DNA of 64,000 nucleotides from Consotaella aegiceratis (GTDB lineage Bacteria > Pseudomonadota > Alphaproteobacteria > Rhizobiales > Rhizobiaceae). The notes beneath the pieces were generated by a model, which was not told the DNA's origin, made no database searches, and worked only from the letters and a program-made list of their open reading frames with translations. Both the position numbers and the translations under genes were made by a program. Below are positions 28,570-37,378 of the stretch, piece after piece. Location of the stretch: assembly GCF_036541425.1 (NCBI RefSeq), contig NZ_JAZHFT010000011.1:74666-138665 (forward strand), read 5' to 3'. How positions within the stretch are numbered: the first letter of the stretch is position 1; each line of letters begins with the position of its first letter.

Positions 28570-29751
28570 CTAGGCGCGCTCGCCGGAAATCCAGTCCTTG
28601 GCGAAGCGGACGTGTTTGATCGCCTCCCGAAAATACGTGTAGGTCACGTTGATCGCGCCATCGGCGGTCTGCATCACGCTGGGATAGGAGAGTTCGCGCT
28701 TGCGCCGCTCAAGCTTCGGGCTGTCGTTGTTCAGCAGCTTGCGATCGCCGGCCTCGATGACCCGATGGACCGGAAAGGTCTGGCCCTCGTCGGTGGACAG
28801 GGCGATGGACAGCGGGGCACGCTGGATGCCCCAGACGGCGCGGCGAATACCCTTGCCGTCGGGCGCGGGAGGCTCGATGGCGGCCGGCTCGATTGAGGTG
28901 TCCTTTCCGGGGGCGAAGCTGGCGCTGGTGTGGTTGTAGACGAGCGCGATGGTGCCGTCGGCGAGGCGTCGCGCCTGGATCGACGAATTGTTGTTGGGCA
29001 CCGCGATCGGGCGCGGCTCCGTCCATGTCCGACCGTAGTCGGTCGACTCGCTGCGCTTGATGGCATCGGCGTAGCGGCTGCGGAAGAGGCCGATCAGCTT
29101 GCCGCTACCGACCTCCAGCACATCCATGTGGACGGCGCCGAGGCTGTCGGGAACCGGGTATTCCGTCCAGCTGCGGCCCCGATCGGACGAGATCTTGACG
29201 GCGCTGACGTCGTTGTGGCCGTGCCAGGACTCGCCTTGGATCGGCCGGCAATGGAAGACCGGCAACAGCCACTCACCATTGTCCATCGCGACGATCGGCT
29301 GGCGGATGAACAGGCCGGGCTCGTCGAACAGCGTCTCGATCGGCCCCCAGCTCTTGCCGAAATCGGTGGAGATCCGGCGGCGGACGATCGAGGTGTCCTG
29401 GCCGTCGATCTTCTGCGCCGTGTAGATGACCCAAAGCTCGCCATTCGGCGTTTCGAACAGCACCGGGTTCTGCTCGGAGCGGCTCGTGTCGTCCGAAATC
29501 TGGACCTCTTCCGACCAGCGGTCGGCGCCGGCCGCGAGGCTCGAGAAGAAAATCGAGACGTCCGGCTGACCTTCTTCCGTCCCGGCAAACCATACGCAGG
29601 CGAGGTCGCCATTGGAGAGGGCGAGCAGGAAGGAGGCGTGATTCTCCCGTCCTTTCGTCGGCAGGAAGGCTTCCTGCAGCGCCGGATCGGCGCTGGACGG
29701 GCGGATGATGCCGTCGGAATTGATGACGGCCTCGTCGGCAGTGGCGGCCAT
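28570..29751 (-). CDS. Asp-box (BNR) sialidase-like beta-propeller protein, cytoplasmic
   Basis: This 393-aa protein has at least four Asp-box repeats (STDFGKSWG, SSDRGRSWTE, STDYGRTWTE, STDEGQTFP), the blade-turn motif of six-bladed sialidase propellers. An N-terminal FLPTKGRENHAS and a WFAGTEEGQPDVSI block resemble the exo-alpha-sialidase family's active-site strand region. There is no signal peptide from the ATG at 29751, which follows GAGGAGG at good spacing, so it is not a secreted sialidase in the usual sense. In this acid-sugar locus it could hydrolyse or isomerise an imported glycoside; function unknown. The gene ends with TAG. Confidence 0.75.
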   Translation of the reverse strand: MAATADEAVINSDGIIRPSSADPALQEAFLPTKGRENHASFLLALSNGDLACVWFAGTEEGQPDVSIFFSSLAAGADRWSEEVQISDDTSRSEQNPVLFETPNGELWVIYTAQKIDGQDTSIVRRRISTDFGKSWGPIETLFDEPGLFIRQPIVAMDNGEWLLPVFHCRPIQGESWHGHNDVSAVKISSDRGRSWTEYPVPDSLGAVHMDVLEVGSGKLIGLFRSRYADAIKRSESTDYGRTWTEPRPIAVPNNNSSIQARRLADGTIALVYNHTSASFAPGKDTSIEPAAIEPPAPDGKGIRRAVWGIQRAPLSIALSTDEGQTFPVHRVIEAGDRKLLNNDSPKLERRKRELSYPSVMQTADGAINVTYTYFREAIKHVRFAKDWISGERA

Positions 29752-29923
29752 GGGAGTCCTCCTCACAAATGAATGGAGTGTTCTATCTGCCTGCCTCCTG
29801 GCATCTTGTAAAGACGTAAATAATGCCGCCTGGTTCACTCATAAATCGGAAAAACGCTGGAAAATAAGGATCTATTGCCGTTCATGTCATGACTAGCGGC
29901 AAGGTTGTGGCCGACGATGGACA

Positions 29924-29939
29924 AACATGTTGACATGTT
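29924..29939. promoter_or_regulatory. Perfect 16-bp palindrome, operator candidate
   Basis: AACATGT-TG-ACATGTT is perfectly symmetrical and overlaps the -35 box of the promoter for the binding-protein gene at 29995. This is a classic repressor position. The adjacent divergent gene is the Asp-box protein. The most plausible local regulator is the GntR/FCD protein of 20495-21241. Confidence 0.6.
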
Positions 29940-29957
29940 GGTCCGACGGGTGAAAAT
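29930..29957 (+). promoter_or_regulatory. Sigma70-like promoter for the Tat-exported binding-protein operon
   Basis: TTGACA (29930-29935), 16-bp spacer, GAAAAT (29952-29957). The transcript would start about 30 bp before the ATG at 29995. The -35 lies inside the 16-bp palindrome. Confidence 0.5.
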
Positions 29958-29994
29958 GGGATCGATTTCGCTGACATCCAATAGGGAGGAAGAT

Positions 29995-31632
29995 ATGTCG
30001 GGAAGTTCCACGAGCGGTATGACGCGCCGGTCGGTTCTCAAGATGGGGTCGCTGGCCGCTGCGGCGGGCATCCCGATGATCGGCGGATTTCCGATCCGGG
30101 CCATGGCCCAGGAGGCCGGGGTCCTGCGCATCGCCACCGGCATGTTCGAGATGAACTGGTCGCCGATGATGGCCGGCGGCCCGCATTATCGCTGGAATTC
30201 GCTGTGGTGGGCCTCGCCGATGTATTTCGACGAGGAATCGAAGATCCACCCCTATGTGGTGACGGCGTGGGATCATAACGACGACTTCACCAAATGGAGC
30301 TTCGAGCTCGATCCCAAGGCGACGTTCTCGGACGGCTCGTCGATCACCGCGGGCGACATCAAGGGCTCGTGGGAGATGGCGGCGATGCCCACGACGCAGA
30401 ACTATCGTGTCGATCAGGTGCTCAGCGGCGTCGAGGGCTATGACGAGGTCGCGGCCGGCAACGGCAACTCGATCGGCGGCATCAAGGTGGTCGACGACAC
30501 CCACCTGACCGTCACGCTGAAGAAGCCGGATTCGGTCTTCTTCATGCGCATCGCCAACGACCTGATCCCGATCGTCAAGGCATCCGAGGCGCGCGACGAG
30601 GACGGCCAGATGGTGCAGGAATGGTGGTCGCCGGACAATGGCGGCTCGGTTTCCGGGCCGTTCAAGCTCGTCGAAATCAATCTCGACGACGGCCATCTCG
30701 TCTTCGAGCGTAACGAGAATTTCTTCGGGTCGCAGCCGAAGCTCGACCGTGTCGAGATCGATGTGGTGGAGGATCCGGTGACGGCGACCACCCTGCTGCA
30801 GCGTCGCCAGTACGACGCGCATACCGAGCTGGTGACCTCGACGATCGTGAGCGATCTGGGCGAAGAGTTCTCGGCCGGGCCGTCGATCCCCTCCGGCCAG
30901 CATTTCTGGTTCAACTCCAAGTCCGCGCCGTTCGACGATCCGAAGGTGCGTCAGGCGCTGATCCTCGCTGTCGATCGTGACGGGTTGATCAAGGCCTCCT
31001 TCCCGGACGGGCCGAACCCGAAGGCCGACCAGATCCTGGTCGCGGTGGAGGGCGTGGACAAGGACTTCGAGCCGTTCCCCTACGATCCCGAGAAGGCCAA
31101 GCAGCTGTTGTCGGAATCGAGCTATGGCGGCCCCGAGCGTCTGCCGCGCCTGGTGATGGCAGGGATGACCAACCCGGCGCACCAGGCGGCCGCGCAGTTC
31201 ATCATCGAGCAATGGCGCCAGAATCTCGGCATCTCGGCCGTCGAGATCCTGCCGACCCTGGACAATTTCGACACGTCGAGGGTTCACGTCATCCGCGACG
31301 ACGCCGGAACCCGCGTGCCCGATGCGGCCGTCTTCCTGAATGGCGTCATCGCCTCGACGGGCGGCACGGCCATCGGCAAGATGAACGGCTACAACAATCC
31401 CAAGGTCGACGAGCTGCTGGCTCAGGCTGTCACCCTGGAGGCGGACGACCCCAAGCGCAACGACCTTGCGCAGCAGGCGCAGCGCCTGTTCCGCGACGAC
31501 TACATGTTCATCCCCTGGTATCACGAGATCATGTCGCGCTGGGCCAATCCTTACGTCCAGGGCATGGAGAAGAACCTCGACTGGCAGGTGATCCGGCCGT
31601 GGGACATCGCCATCGATACGGCATCCAAATAG
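29995..31632 (+). CDS. ABC transporter solute-binding protein (SBP_bac_5) with Tat signal
   Basis: This 545-aa binding protein has a twin-arginine leader: TRRSVLKMG followed by a hydrophobic stretch and cleavage near AMAQ. The ATG at 29995 has GGGAGG 5 bp ahead; in-frame codons further upstream are not plausible because they overlap the promoter. Family blocks include SVSGPFKLVEINL and DDPKVRQALILAVDRDG. Use of Tat rather than Sec suggests that it folds before export. It is followed by two permease genes but no ATPase genes. The gene ends with TAG. Confidence 0.9.
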   Translation: MSGSSTSGMTRRSVLKMGSLAAAAGIPMIGGFPIRAMAQEAGVLRIATGMFEMNWSPMMAGGPHYRWNSLWWASPMYFDEESKIHPYVVTAWDHNDDFTKWSFELDPKATFSDGSSITAGDIKGSWEMAAMPTTQNYRVDQVLSGVEGYDEVAAGNGNSIGGIKVVDDTHLTVTLKKPDSVFFMRIANDLIPIVKASEARDEDGQMVQEWWSPDNGGSVSGPFKLVEINLDDGHLVFERNENFFGSQPKLDRVEIDVVEDPVTATTLLQRRQYDAHTELVTSTIVSDLGEEFSAGPSIPSGQHFWFNSKSAPFDDPKVRQALILAVDRDGLIKASFPDGPNPKADQILVAVEGVDKDFEPFPYDPEKAKQLLSESSYGGPERLPRLVMAGMTNPAHQAAAQFIIEQWRQNLGISAVEILPTLDNFDTSRVHVIRDDAGTRVPDAAVFLNGVIASTGGTAIGKMNGYNNPKVDELLAQAVTLEADDPKRNDLAQQAQRLFRDDYMFIPWYHEIMSRWANPYVQGMEKNLDWQVIRPWDIAIDTASK

Positions 31633-31693
31633 GCAGCCGGACGGCGGAGGGGGCTCCTCCCTCCGCCGCATCGTTCGACCAGGGGATGACGAC

Positions 31694-32647
31694 ATGCTGA
31701 CATATGCAGCCAAGCGGATCGCGCTGTGGGTGCCCTCCCTCTTGCTGGTGCTGCTCAGCGTCTACGCGCTGGCCTTTTTCGGCGCGGGAGACCCGATCAA
31801 GCTGATCTTTCTGCGGGAGCCGGGGGACGTCGCGTTCGACCCCGTGCGCATCAACGCGATGCGCGCGGCCGCCGGCATCGATCGGCCGTTCCTGGTTCAG
31901 TTCTTTTCCTATCTCGGCAACATCTTGCACGGCAATTTCGGCAATTCGCTGCTGTCCGGGCGCTCGGTCGGGCATATGATCGCGGCCGCCGCGCCGGTGT
32001 CGATCCAACTGGGTCTGCTGGCGATCGCGCTCACCGCGATCGTCGCCATCCCGCTCGGCGTGATCGCGGCGCTGAGGCAAAACACCCGGGTCGACTACGT
32101 CATTCTCGGCTCGGCGCTGTTTCTCTGGGCGATCCCCGCCTATGTCGCCGGGCCGCTGCTGATGGTGACGCTGCTCGTCGTTTTGCCGGACGTCGCAATG
32201 TCCTACGGCTGGGGCGGCGTTTTCGATTATCGGATCATCCTGCCGTTGATCGTGCTGTCCTTCCAGCCGATCGCCCTCATCGTGCGCCAGACGCGCTCGG
32301 CGGTGATCGAGGTGCTGAGCGAGGATTTCGTCCGCACCGCCCAGTCGAAAGGCCTGTCGCCGTTCAAGGTGGTGACGCGCCATATCCTGCGCCCGGTGCT
32401 CACCCCGGTGGTGACCCAACTGGGGCTGATCATGATCACGCTGGTCAACGGCGCCGTGTTCGTGGAACTGGTGTTCGGCCTTCCCGGGCTCGGCCGGCTG
32501 ACGGTGCAGGCGCTGATGAACTCCGACTATCCGATCATCCTCGCCGTGGCGCTGATCAGCGCAGTCCTGGTGATGGCCTCCAACCTTTTGGTCGATCTGA
32601 TCTATCCGCTGCTCGATCCGCGCGCGAACGAAGGCAAGAGGGACTGA
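31694..32647 (+). CDS. ABC transporter permease, DppB type
   Basis: This 317-aa inner-membrane permease has an N-terminal helix, a periplasmic loop with GNFGNSLLSG, the EAA loop TAQSKGLSPFKVVTRHILR and a C-terminus LLDPRANEGKRD. An AGGGGA ribosome-binding site precedes the ATG. The downstream DppC-type gene starts 2 bp after the stop. Partner ATPases are not adjacent; those at 22356-24448 are the best candidates. Confidence 0.92.
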   Translation: MLTYAAKRIALWVPSLLLVLLSVYALAFFGAGDPIKLIFLREPGDVAFDPVRINAMRAAAGIDRPFLVQFFSYLGNILHGNFGNSLLSGRSVGHMIAAAAPVSIQLGLLAIALTAIVAIPLGVIAALRQNTRVDYVILGSALFLWAIPAYVAGPLLMVTLLVVLPDVAMSYGWGGVFDYRIILPLIVLSFQPIALIVRQTRSAVIEVLSEDFVRTAQSKGLSPFKVVTRHILRPVLTPVVTQLGLIMITLVNGAVFVELVFGLPGLGRLTVQALMNSDYPIILAVALISAVLVMASNLLVDLIYPLLDPRANEGKRD

Positions 32648-32649
32648 CG

Positions 32650-33618
32650 ATGAGCGCACAGCTGGTGGATATGGTCCCCACCGAAGACGACGTCCCCGAA
32701 GAGGGTGCAAGCCTGTGGGGCGACGCGTGGGCCCGCCTGAAAGCCAACAAGATCGCCGTGGTCGGCCTCGTTCTCATCGCGCTGTTCGTCGTCTGCGCGG
32801 CGATCGGCCCTTGGCTGACCCCGTACGATTTCCTGTCGCAGAACCTCGATGCCCGGGGCCAGGGGTTCTCCTGGTCGCATTGGCTGGGAACCGACGAACT
32901 CGGCCGAGATGTCGCCAGCCGGGTGATCTACGGGGCGCGGACGGCGCTGTTCGTGGCGCTGGTCGTCACCGCGATTTCGGTGATCATCGGCACGACGCTC
33001 GGCGCGCTGGCGGGCTATCTGGGCGGGTTCGTCGATTCCTTCGTGGTCTGGCTGACGGACATGTTCATGTCGGTGCCGCAGCTTCTTCTCGTCATCGTGG
33101 TGAACACGACGCTCAAGCCGCCGCTGTCGGCGCTGATGGATCGCCTCTACATGGCGACCTACAATCCGATCTTCCGATCGACGATCTGGGTCGACTTCAT
33201 CTTGGTCTTCGGCTCGATCTCGCTGGTCATGTGGCCGCCCTACGCCCGTCTCGTTCGCGCGCAGGTCCTGTCGGTGCGCAACCGGCCTTACGTCCTGGCC
33301 GGCCGCGCTCTGGGTCTGCCGACCCGCCGCATCCTCATGCGCTACATCGTGCCCAACTCCATCGGCCCGTTGATCGTCGCCGTCAGCGCCGGACTTGGCA
33401 ACGCGATGGTGTTGGAGAGCGCCTTCAGCTTTCTCGGCGTCGGCGTGAAACCGCCGATCCCCAGTTGGGGACTGATGATCTCCGACGGCCTGCGCGTTTG
33501 GCAGCAATACCCTCATCTGCTGGCCGCGCCTGCGGTCGCCCTGGCTATCGCCACCGTCGCCTTCAGCTTCCTCGGCGATGGCCTCAACGACGCGCTCAAT
33601 CCGAAAGGGTCGAAGTAA
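32650..33618 (+). CDS. ABC transporter permease, DppC type
   Basis: This 322-aa permease carries the DppC signature LGTDELGRDVASRVIYG, the EAA-like loop AGRALGLPTRRILMRYIVPN and the C-terminus FLGDGLNDALNPKG. It has a longer central loop (about residues 150-185) than the other DppC proteins in this window. The ATG at 32650 was preferred over in-frame positions within the DppB gene. The stop TAA overlaps the next ATG. Confidence 0.92.
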   Translation: MSAQLVDMVPTEDDVPEEGASLWGDAWARLKANKIAVVGLVLIALFVVCAAIGPWLTPYDFLSQNLDARGQGFSWSHWLGTDELGRDVASRVIYGARTALFVALVVTAISVIIGTTLGALAGYLGGFVDSFVVWLTDMFMSVPQLLLVIVVNTTLKPPLSALMDRLYMATYNPIFRSTIWVDFILVFGSISLVMWPPYARLVRAQVLSVRNRPYVLAGRALGLPTRRILMRYIVPNSIGPLIVAVSAGLGNAMVLESAFSFLGVGVKPPIPSWGLMISDGLRVWQQYPHLLAAPAVALAIATVAFSFLGDGLNDALNPKGSK

Positions 33619-34787
33619 TGGAGAGCCAAGCGCATTTGCTGCGACCAGACGGCGGAGCAGCGTCTCTGCCTGCCGCAATGGCGGCACGAACCGGCCTGAC
33701 GCTGCCGCAGCGCGTCGAATTCGGCGTCGGCTGCGTCGGAACCGCCGGCGCATGGGCGAGGGCGACCGGCGCGCGGCGCCCGTTGGTTCTAGCCGACATC
33801 TTCAACGCCGCACGCGTCGACTGCCTCGATCTGCCGGGCGAACCGGCGGTGTTCGACGACGTGCGGAGCGAACCGGAGCTTGCCGATCTCGAAGCGGCGA
33901 TCGCCTTTGCGCGGTCGGTCGAGCCGGATCTGATCGTCGGATTCGGCGGCGGCAGCGCGATGGACCTGGCCAAACTCGTCGCCGTGACCATGGCGTCGAG
34001 CAAGTCGGTCCTGGATATCGTCGGTCCCAACAAGGCCGATCCACGCAGCGTCGGGCTGATCCAGGTGACGACCACCGCGGGCACCGGCAGCGAAATCGGG
34101 ACACGGGCGCTGGTGACGGAGCCGGTCTCCGGTGACAAGCTGGCCGTCGAGAGCCCGCACATGCTCGCCGACCTGGCGGTCATCGACCCGGGCCTGACGG
34201 TCAGCGTTCCCGCCGCCACGACCGCCGCGACCGGCGTCGATGCTCTGGCCCATTGCGTCGAGGCCTTTACGAGCAAGCGGGCTCATCCGCTCATCGACAT
34301 GTTCGCGCGCGAGGGCATCCGGCTGGCCGGGCAGCATTTGAGACGAGCCGTGGAGTGCGGCGAGGACGTCGAGGCACGCGCCGCCATGAGCATGGCCGCG
34401 TTCTGCGGCGGCGTCTGCCTCGGGCCGGTCAACACCACGGCCGGTCATGCCATCTCCTACCCCCTCGGCACGCGCCAGAAGCTTGCCCATGGCATCGCCA
34501 ACGCACTGATCTTTCCGCACACGCTCGCTTTCAACGAGCCCGTCTGCGAGGCCAAGACGGACGAGGTCCGCCGCCTTCTCGGTCTTGCCGGCGGCGATCT
34601 GGCTGCGGTCGCACGCGACTTCTGTTCCAGCCTCGGGATCGCGATGCGGCTGCGCGACCATGGAGTCGCCGAACAAAGCCTCGACGCGATGGCGACGGAA
34701 GCCGGTCGCATCCGCCGGCTGCTCGATCACAATCCCCGCCCGATCGGTCGCGACGAGATCCTGGCCATCTATCAGGCAGCCTACTAA
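33618..34787 (+). CDS. Iron-containing (group III) alcohol dehydrogenase
   Basis: This 389-aa protein of the Fe-ADH/maleylacetate reductase superfamily has the NAD(P) motif GGGSAMDLAK, the GTGSEIGTRALVT block, and metal ligands in DALAHCVEAF, AGHAISYPLG and HGIANALIFPHTLAFN. It reduces an aldehyde or keto acid, or oxidises an alcohol. Translational coupling to the permease (TAATG) shows that it belongs to the transport operon, so it likely acts on the imported compound or a semialdehyde made by the 25694 lyase. Substrate not determinable from sequence. Confidence 0.9.
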   Translation: MESQAHLLRPDGGAASLPAAMAARTGLTLPQRVEFGVGCVGTAGAWARATGARRPLVLADIFNAARVDCLDLPGEPAVFDDVRSEPELADLEAAIAFARSVEPDLIVGFGGGSAMDLAKLVAVTMASSKSVLDIVGPNKADPRSVGLIQVTTTAGTGSEIGTRALVTEPVSGDKLAVESPHMLADLAVIDPGLTVSVPAATTAATGVDALAHCVEAFTSKRAHPLIDMFAREGIRLAGQHLRRAVECGEDVEARAAMSMAAFCGGVCLGPVNTTAGHAISYPLGTRQKLAHGIANALIFPHTLAFNEPVCEAKTDEVRRLLGLAGGDLAAVARDFCSSLGIAMRLRDHGVAEQSLDAMATEAGRIRRLLDHNPRPIGRDEILAIYQAAY

Positions 34788-34895
34788 CCGCGTCGAGCTG
34801 CTGACGATGCAGCGTTCAGCGGCGCGCTCCCCTGGCTCCCGGCCCGATTCACGCCCTCTGACCCCGTTGCTCCTTCGATCGATCGCCGCCGAACT

Positions 34896-35837
34896 CTACG
34901 GATCGAGCGGAGCGGGCGATTCCGTATCGTCGGGAGCCTCGTCCCGCTTGGTCTCGATTTCGGGGACGGCGGGGGCAAGGCGACGGCCTTTGGCAGAGGC
35001 GTGAGCTGCCGTGTCGCTATACTCCAGCCGCCGATCGAACCGAGGTCGGTCGGCGGGAGACGGAAAATGGATCAGCAGGTTGTAGCGCCGTACGATGTCG
35101 GGTTCCTGCCGAAGCTCGATTTCGGTTCCGTGGAGGTCCAGGTCGAGCGGCTCCAGCCTATGCAGCGCCCGGTCGAGGGACGGGGGAAGCCGCCACTGGA
35201 GCGTCTCGAAGAGCCGGCCCAGGGATTGCCGGAGCTGCTCGACCGCCGTCTCGGTCGTTGCCGGATCGTGGAGATTCAGCTTGTAGCGCACCTCACCAAC
35301 GCTTTCGGCGTCGCGTCCGCGCAAGATCGCGAAAATGGACGTCGGACTGTCGGTTCGGTCCGCTGGCAATGCATCATCGTCGGAGGCTTCGTCCGGATCC
35401 TCAGAACGCGGCGGCAGCTTCAGTTCGGAGAGGCATTCCCATTCGCCTGTCGGCAGATTGCCACGATGCCATTGCAGTTCGGTCTCGCCGAGTTGCAGGG
35501 CATCGCAGAGCATTTCCGGCGTTGCCGTGGGATAGCGAACCCAGTGCGGGACGCCGAGGCGCTTGGGCGTCAACAGTTCGTTGGGCAGAAGAGGGGCCGG
35601 TTCGGGCGCGGCAGGCGATGGTGGCGAATCCTGCCCGGTGACCGACGTGCCGATATCGGGCGAGGCCTGGGGCTGATCTCCCCCTTGAGCCGCAGCCGGC
35701 TGGGCAGTGCTCGCGCCGGCCAGCGCCATCACGATGAGGATCGCGCAACGGTTCGTCGTCGACGGGCCCGGATGCGGAGCAGGTCGTTGGGTGCTCGTGC
35801 GTGTCACCGAGTTCGCCTCATCCATGATCGATGCCAT
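34896..35837 (-). CDS. Uncharacterised exported protein
   Basis: This 313-aa protein has a signal peptide (hydrophobic CAILIVMALAGAST, cleavage near AAAQ) and a Pro/Asp-rich linker to about residue 85. A folded part from about 85 to 290 includes VGEVRYKLNLHDPATTET and IELRQEPDIVRRYNLLIHF. The C-terminal tail is charged. I do not recognise the family. Codon use and length argue for a real gene; the overlapping plus-strand frame is weaker. It stands alone between the catabolic island and the EPS locus and may belong functionally to the envelope genes that follow. Confidence 0.65.
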   Translation of the reverse strand: MASIMDEANSVTRTSTQRPAPHPGPSTTNRCAILIVMALAGASTAQPAAAQGGDQPQASPDIGTSVTGQDSPPSPAAPEPAPLLPNELLTPKRLGVPHWVRYPTATPEMLCDALQLGETELQWHRGNLPTGEWECLSELKLPPRSEDPDEASDDDALPADRTDSPTSIFAILRGRDAESVGEVRYKLNLHDPATTETAVEQLRQSLGRLFETLQWRLPPSLDRALHRLEPLDLDLHGTEIELRQEPDIVRRYNLLIHFPSPADRPRFDRRLEYSDTAAHASAKGRRLAPAVPEIETKRDEAPDDTESPAPLDP

Positions 35838-36184
35838 GGCCTTTCATGGTCCAACATCATCGCATCGACGCTTGCTTTCGCAAGCCGGTCGCGATGCCGG
35901 CAAGAGGCCGGTCCGTAACGCTTTGAAACGCCGGCGCTCCGGCAGGTCACGTTCGGATGCGTCACGAGGCCGAATGGCTTCGACGCTGGCGCCTTTGCGC
36001 CGATCGAGCGCGCGGACTACTGCCGGCCGACAGAGCAGGCGACCGGCACCGCCGAGGATCGATCCGCCCGCCTGATGACCAGGCTGTGCCCCGGCGACGG
36101 CGTTTGAAAGGCCGGCCTTGCAATGTCCCGCAAAGCCACCGGCAAACCGCCTCCGGATGCGCGCTCACGCTTCGGAAACGCGCC
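35838..36184. other. Intergenic region without recognised features
   Basis: About 350 bp between the unknown exported protein (start at 35837) and the end of the Wza gene (36185), both on the minus strand. It should contain the promoter of the exported-protein gene. No convincing promoter, hairpin or short gene was found; the frames crossing it look non-coding. Confidence 0.5.
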
Positions 36185-37378
36185 TCAGTTCGTCGTATTG
36201 ACCACCGAGACGACGGGCTGGGACACCATGTTGACCATGGTCAGGAACTTGCCCACCTCGACCGCGTCGGCATTCGTGACATACAGGATGTCGTCCGGCT
36301 CCATGTGGAATTCCTGGGCCAGGAAGTAGATCTCCGGCTCGCGGAAATTGGCATGGTAGACCGTGGGAATCTTGCCATCGACCTTGGACGCGTACGGTTT
36401 GAGCTTGCTGGTCTCGATCCCCATGCCTTCGAGAACACTGCGATCCTCGAGACGATAGACGAAAACCTGACCCGGATCGGTCCGGTCGTCCAGGAAGCTG
36501 CCCGCCAGACCGACCGCGTCGACGAGATTGATCTCGCTCTTGCCGAACGCGAAGCTGCCGTTCTCGCCGGACGCGCCAAAGGCGTAGAACTTCTTCTGCT
36601 CCCGATAGACGTAGACCTTGTCGCCCGGCGCGACATAGATGTTTTCGGAGGGTGCCTGGACCAGCCGATCGAACGCGATCGTGGCGGAACGGCCGCGCCG
36701 TTGCAGGGTGACAAAGCTGTCGTAGCCGTCGTATTTCAGTCCGCCGGCCCGTGCGATCATATCGAGGACCGTGTCTCCGCCGGCGCTGACGGCAAAGGTG
36801 TTGGGAGCGTTGACGTCGCCCACCACCGATGCGCTTGCCGCCTTCTGATCGATCACCGACACCGTAACCTGGGGCTGGATCGCTCGATCGAGAAGCTTGG
36901 AAACGATCTCCGCCTCGACGTCGGAGGGCGAGCGGCCCACCACCCGGATCGTTCCGGCATAGGGAACGGTGATATAGCCGTTGCGGCCCACCGTCTGCGC
37001 AGGGAAGGTGACGTAGTTGCCGGGCCGGCTGCCGGCCTCCTCGGGAATGAACAGGCCGCCCGATTGCGATTCGTAGACGGTCACCTGGATGACATCGCCG
37101 ACGCCGATGGTGATGACGGGCGCGGCGCCCTTGCCGCCACCGAACGACTTGAACACGTTCGTCGTGGCTTTGGTATCGAGCGCGTCGACGACGTACTTGG
37201 TCAGGTCGATCAAGGCATAGTTGTAATTGGTGATTTCGCTGTGCGGGGTGACGAACTGGATCGTCGCCTCTCGCCGAATGCTCTCGTCGGACGGTCCTTG
37301 CCGCGGCAACGCTGCGCAGCCGGCCAGCAACGAAGCCGCGGCCAAGCTCAAGCCGACCTTCGCGTATTGGTTGTGCAT
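36185..37378 (-). CDS. Wza-type outer-membrane polysaccharide export lipoprotein
   Basis: This 397-aa lipoprotein has signal-peptide lipobox LLAGCAAL (Cys at about 22). A polysaccharide-export (PES) domain contains VGDVIQVTVYE and NGYITVPYAGTIRV, and SLBB-like repeats follow (VVGDVNAPNTFAV, NIYVAPGDKVYV, DDILYVTNADAVEV). It forms the outer-membrane channel of Wzx/Wzy-type EPS export, working with the Wzc kinase at 45547. The start was set at ATG 37378, with GAGGGGG upstream and the signal peptide directly following. It is transcribed away from the main EPS operon. Confidence 0.93.
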   Translation of the reverse strand: MHNQYAKVGLSLAAASLLAGCAALPRQGPSDESIRREATIQFVTPHSEITNYNYALIDLTKYVVDALDTKATTNVFKSFGGGKGAAPVITIGVGDVIQVTVYESQSGGLFIPEEAGSRPGNYVTFPAQTVGRNGYITVPYAGTIRVVGRSPSDVEAEIVSKLLDRAIQPQVTVSVIDQKAASASVVGDVNAPNTFAVSAGGDTVLDMIARAGGLKYDGYDSFVTLQRRGRSATIAFDRLVQAPSENIYVAPGDKVYVYREQKKFYAFGASGENGSFAFGKSEINLVDAVGLAGSFLDDRTDPGQVFVYRLEDRSVLEGMGIETSKLKPYASKVDGKIPTVYHANFREPEIYFLAQEFHMEPDDILYVTNADAVEVGKFLTMVNMVSQPVVSVVNTTN

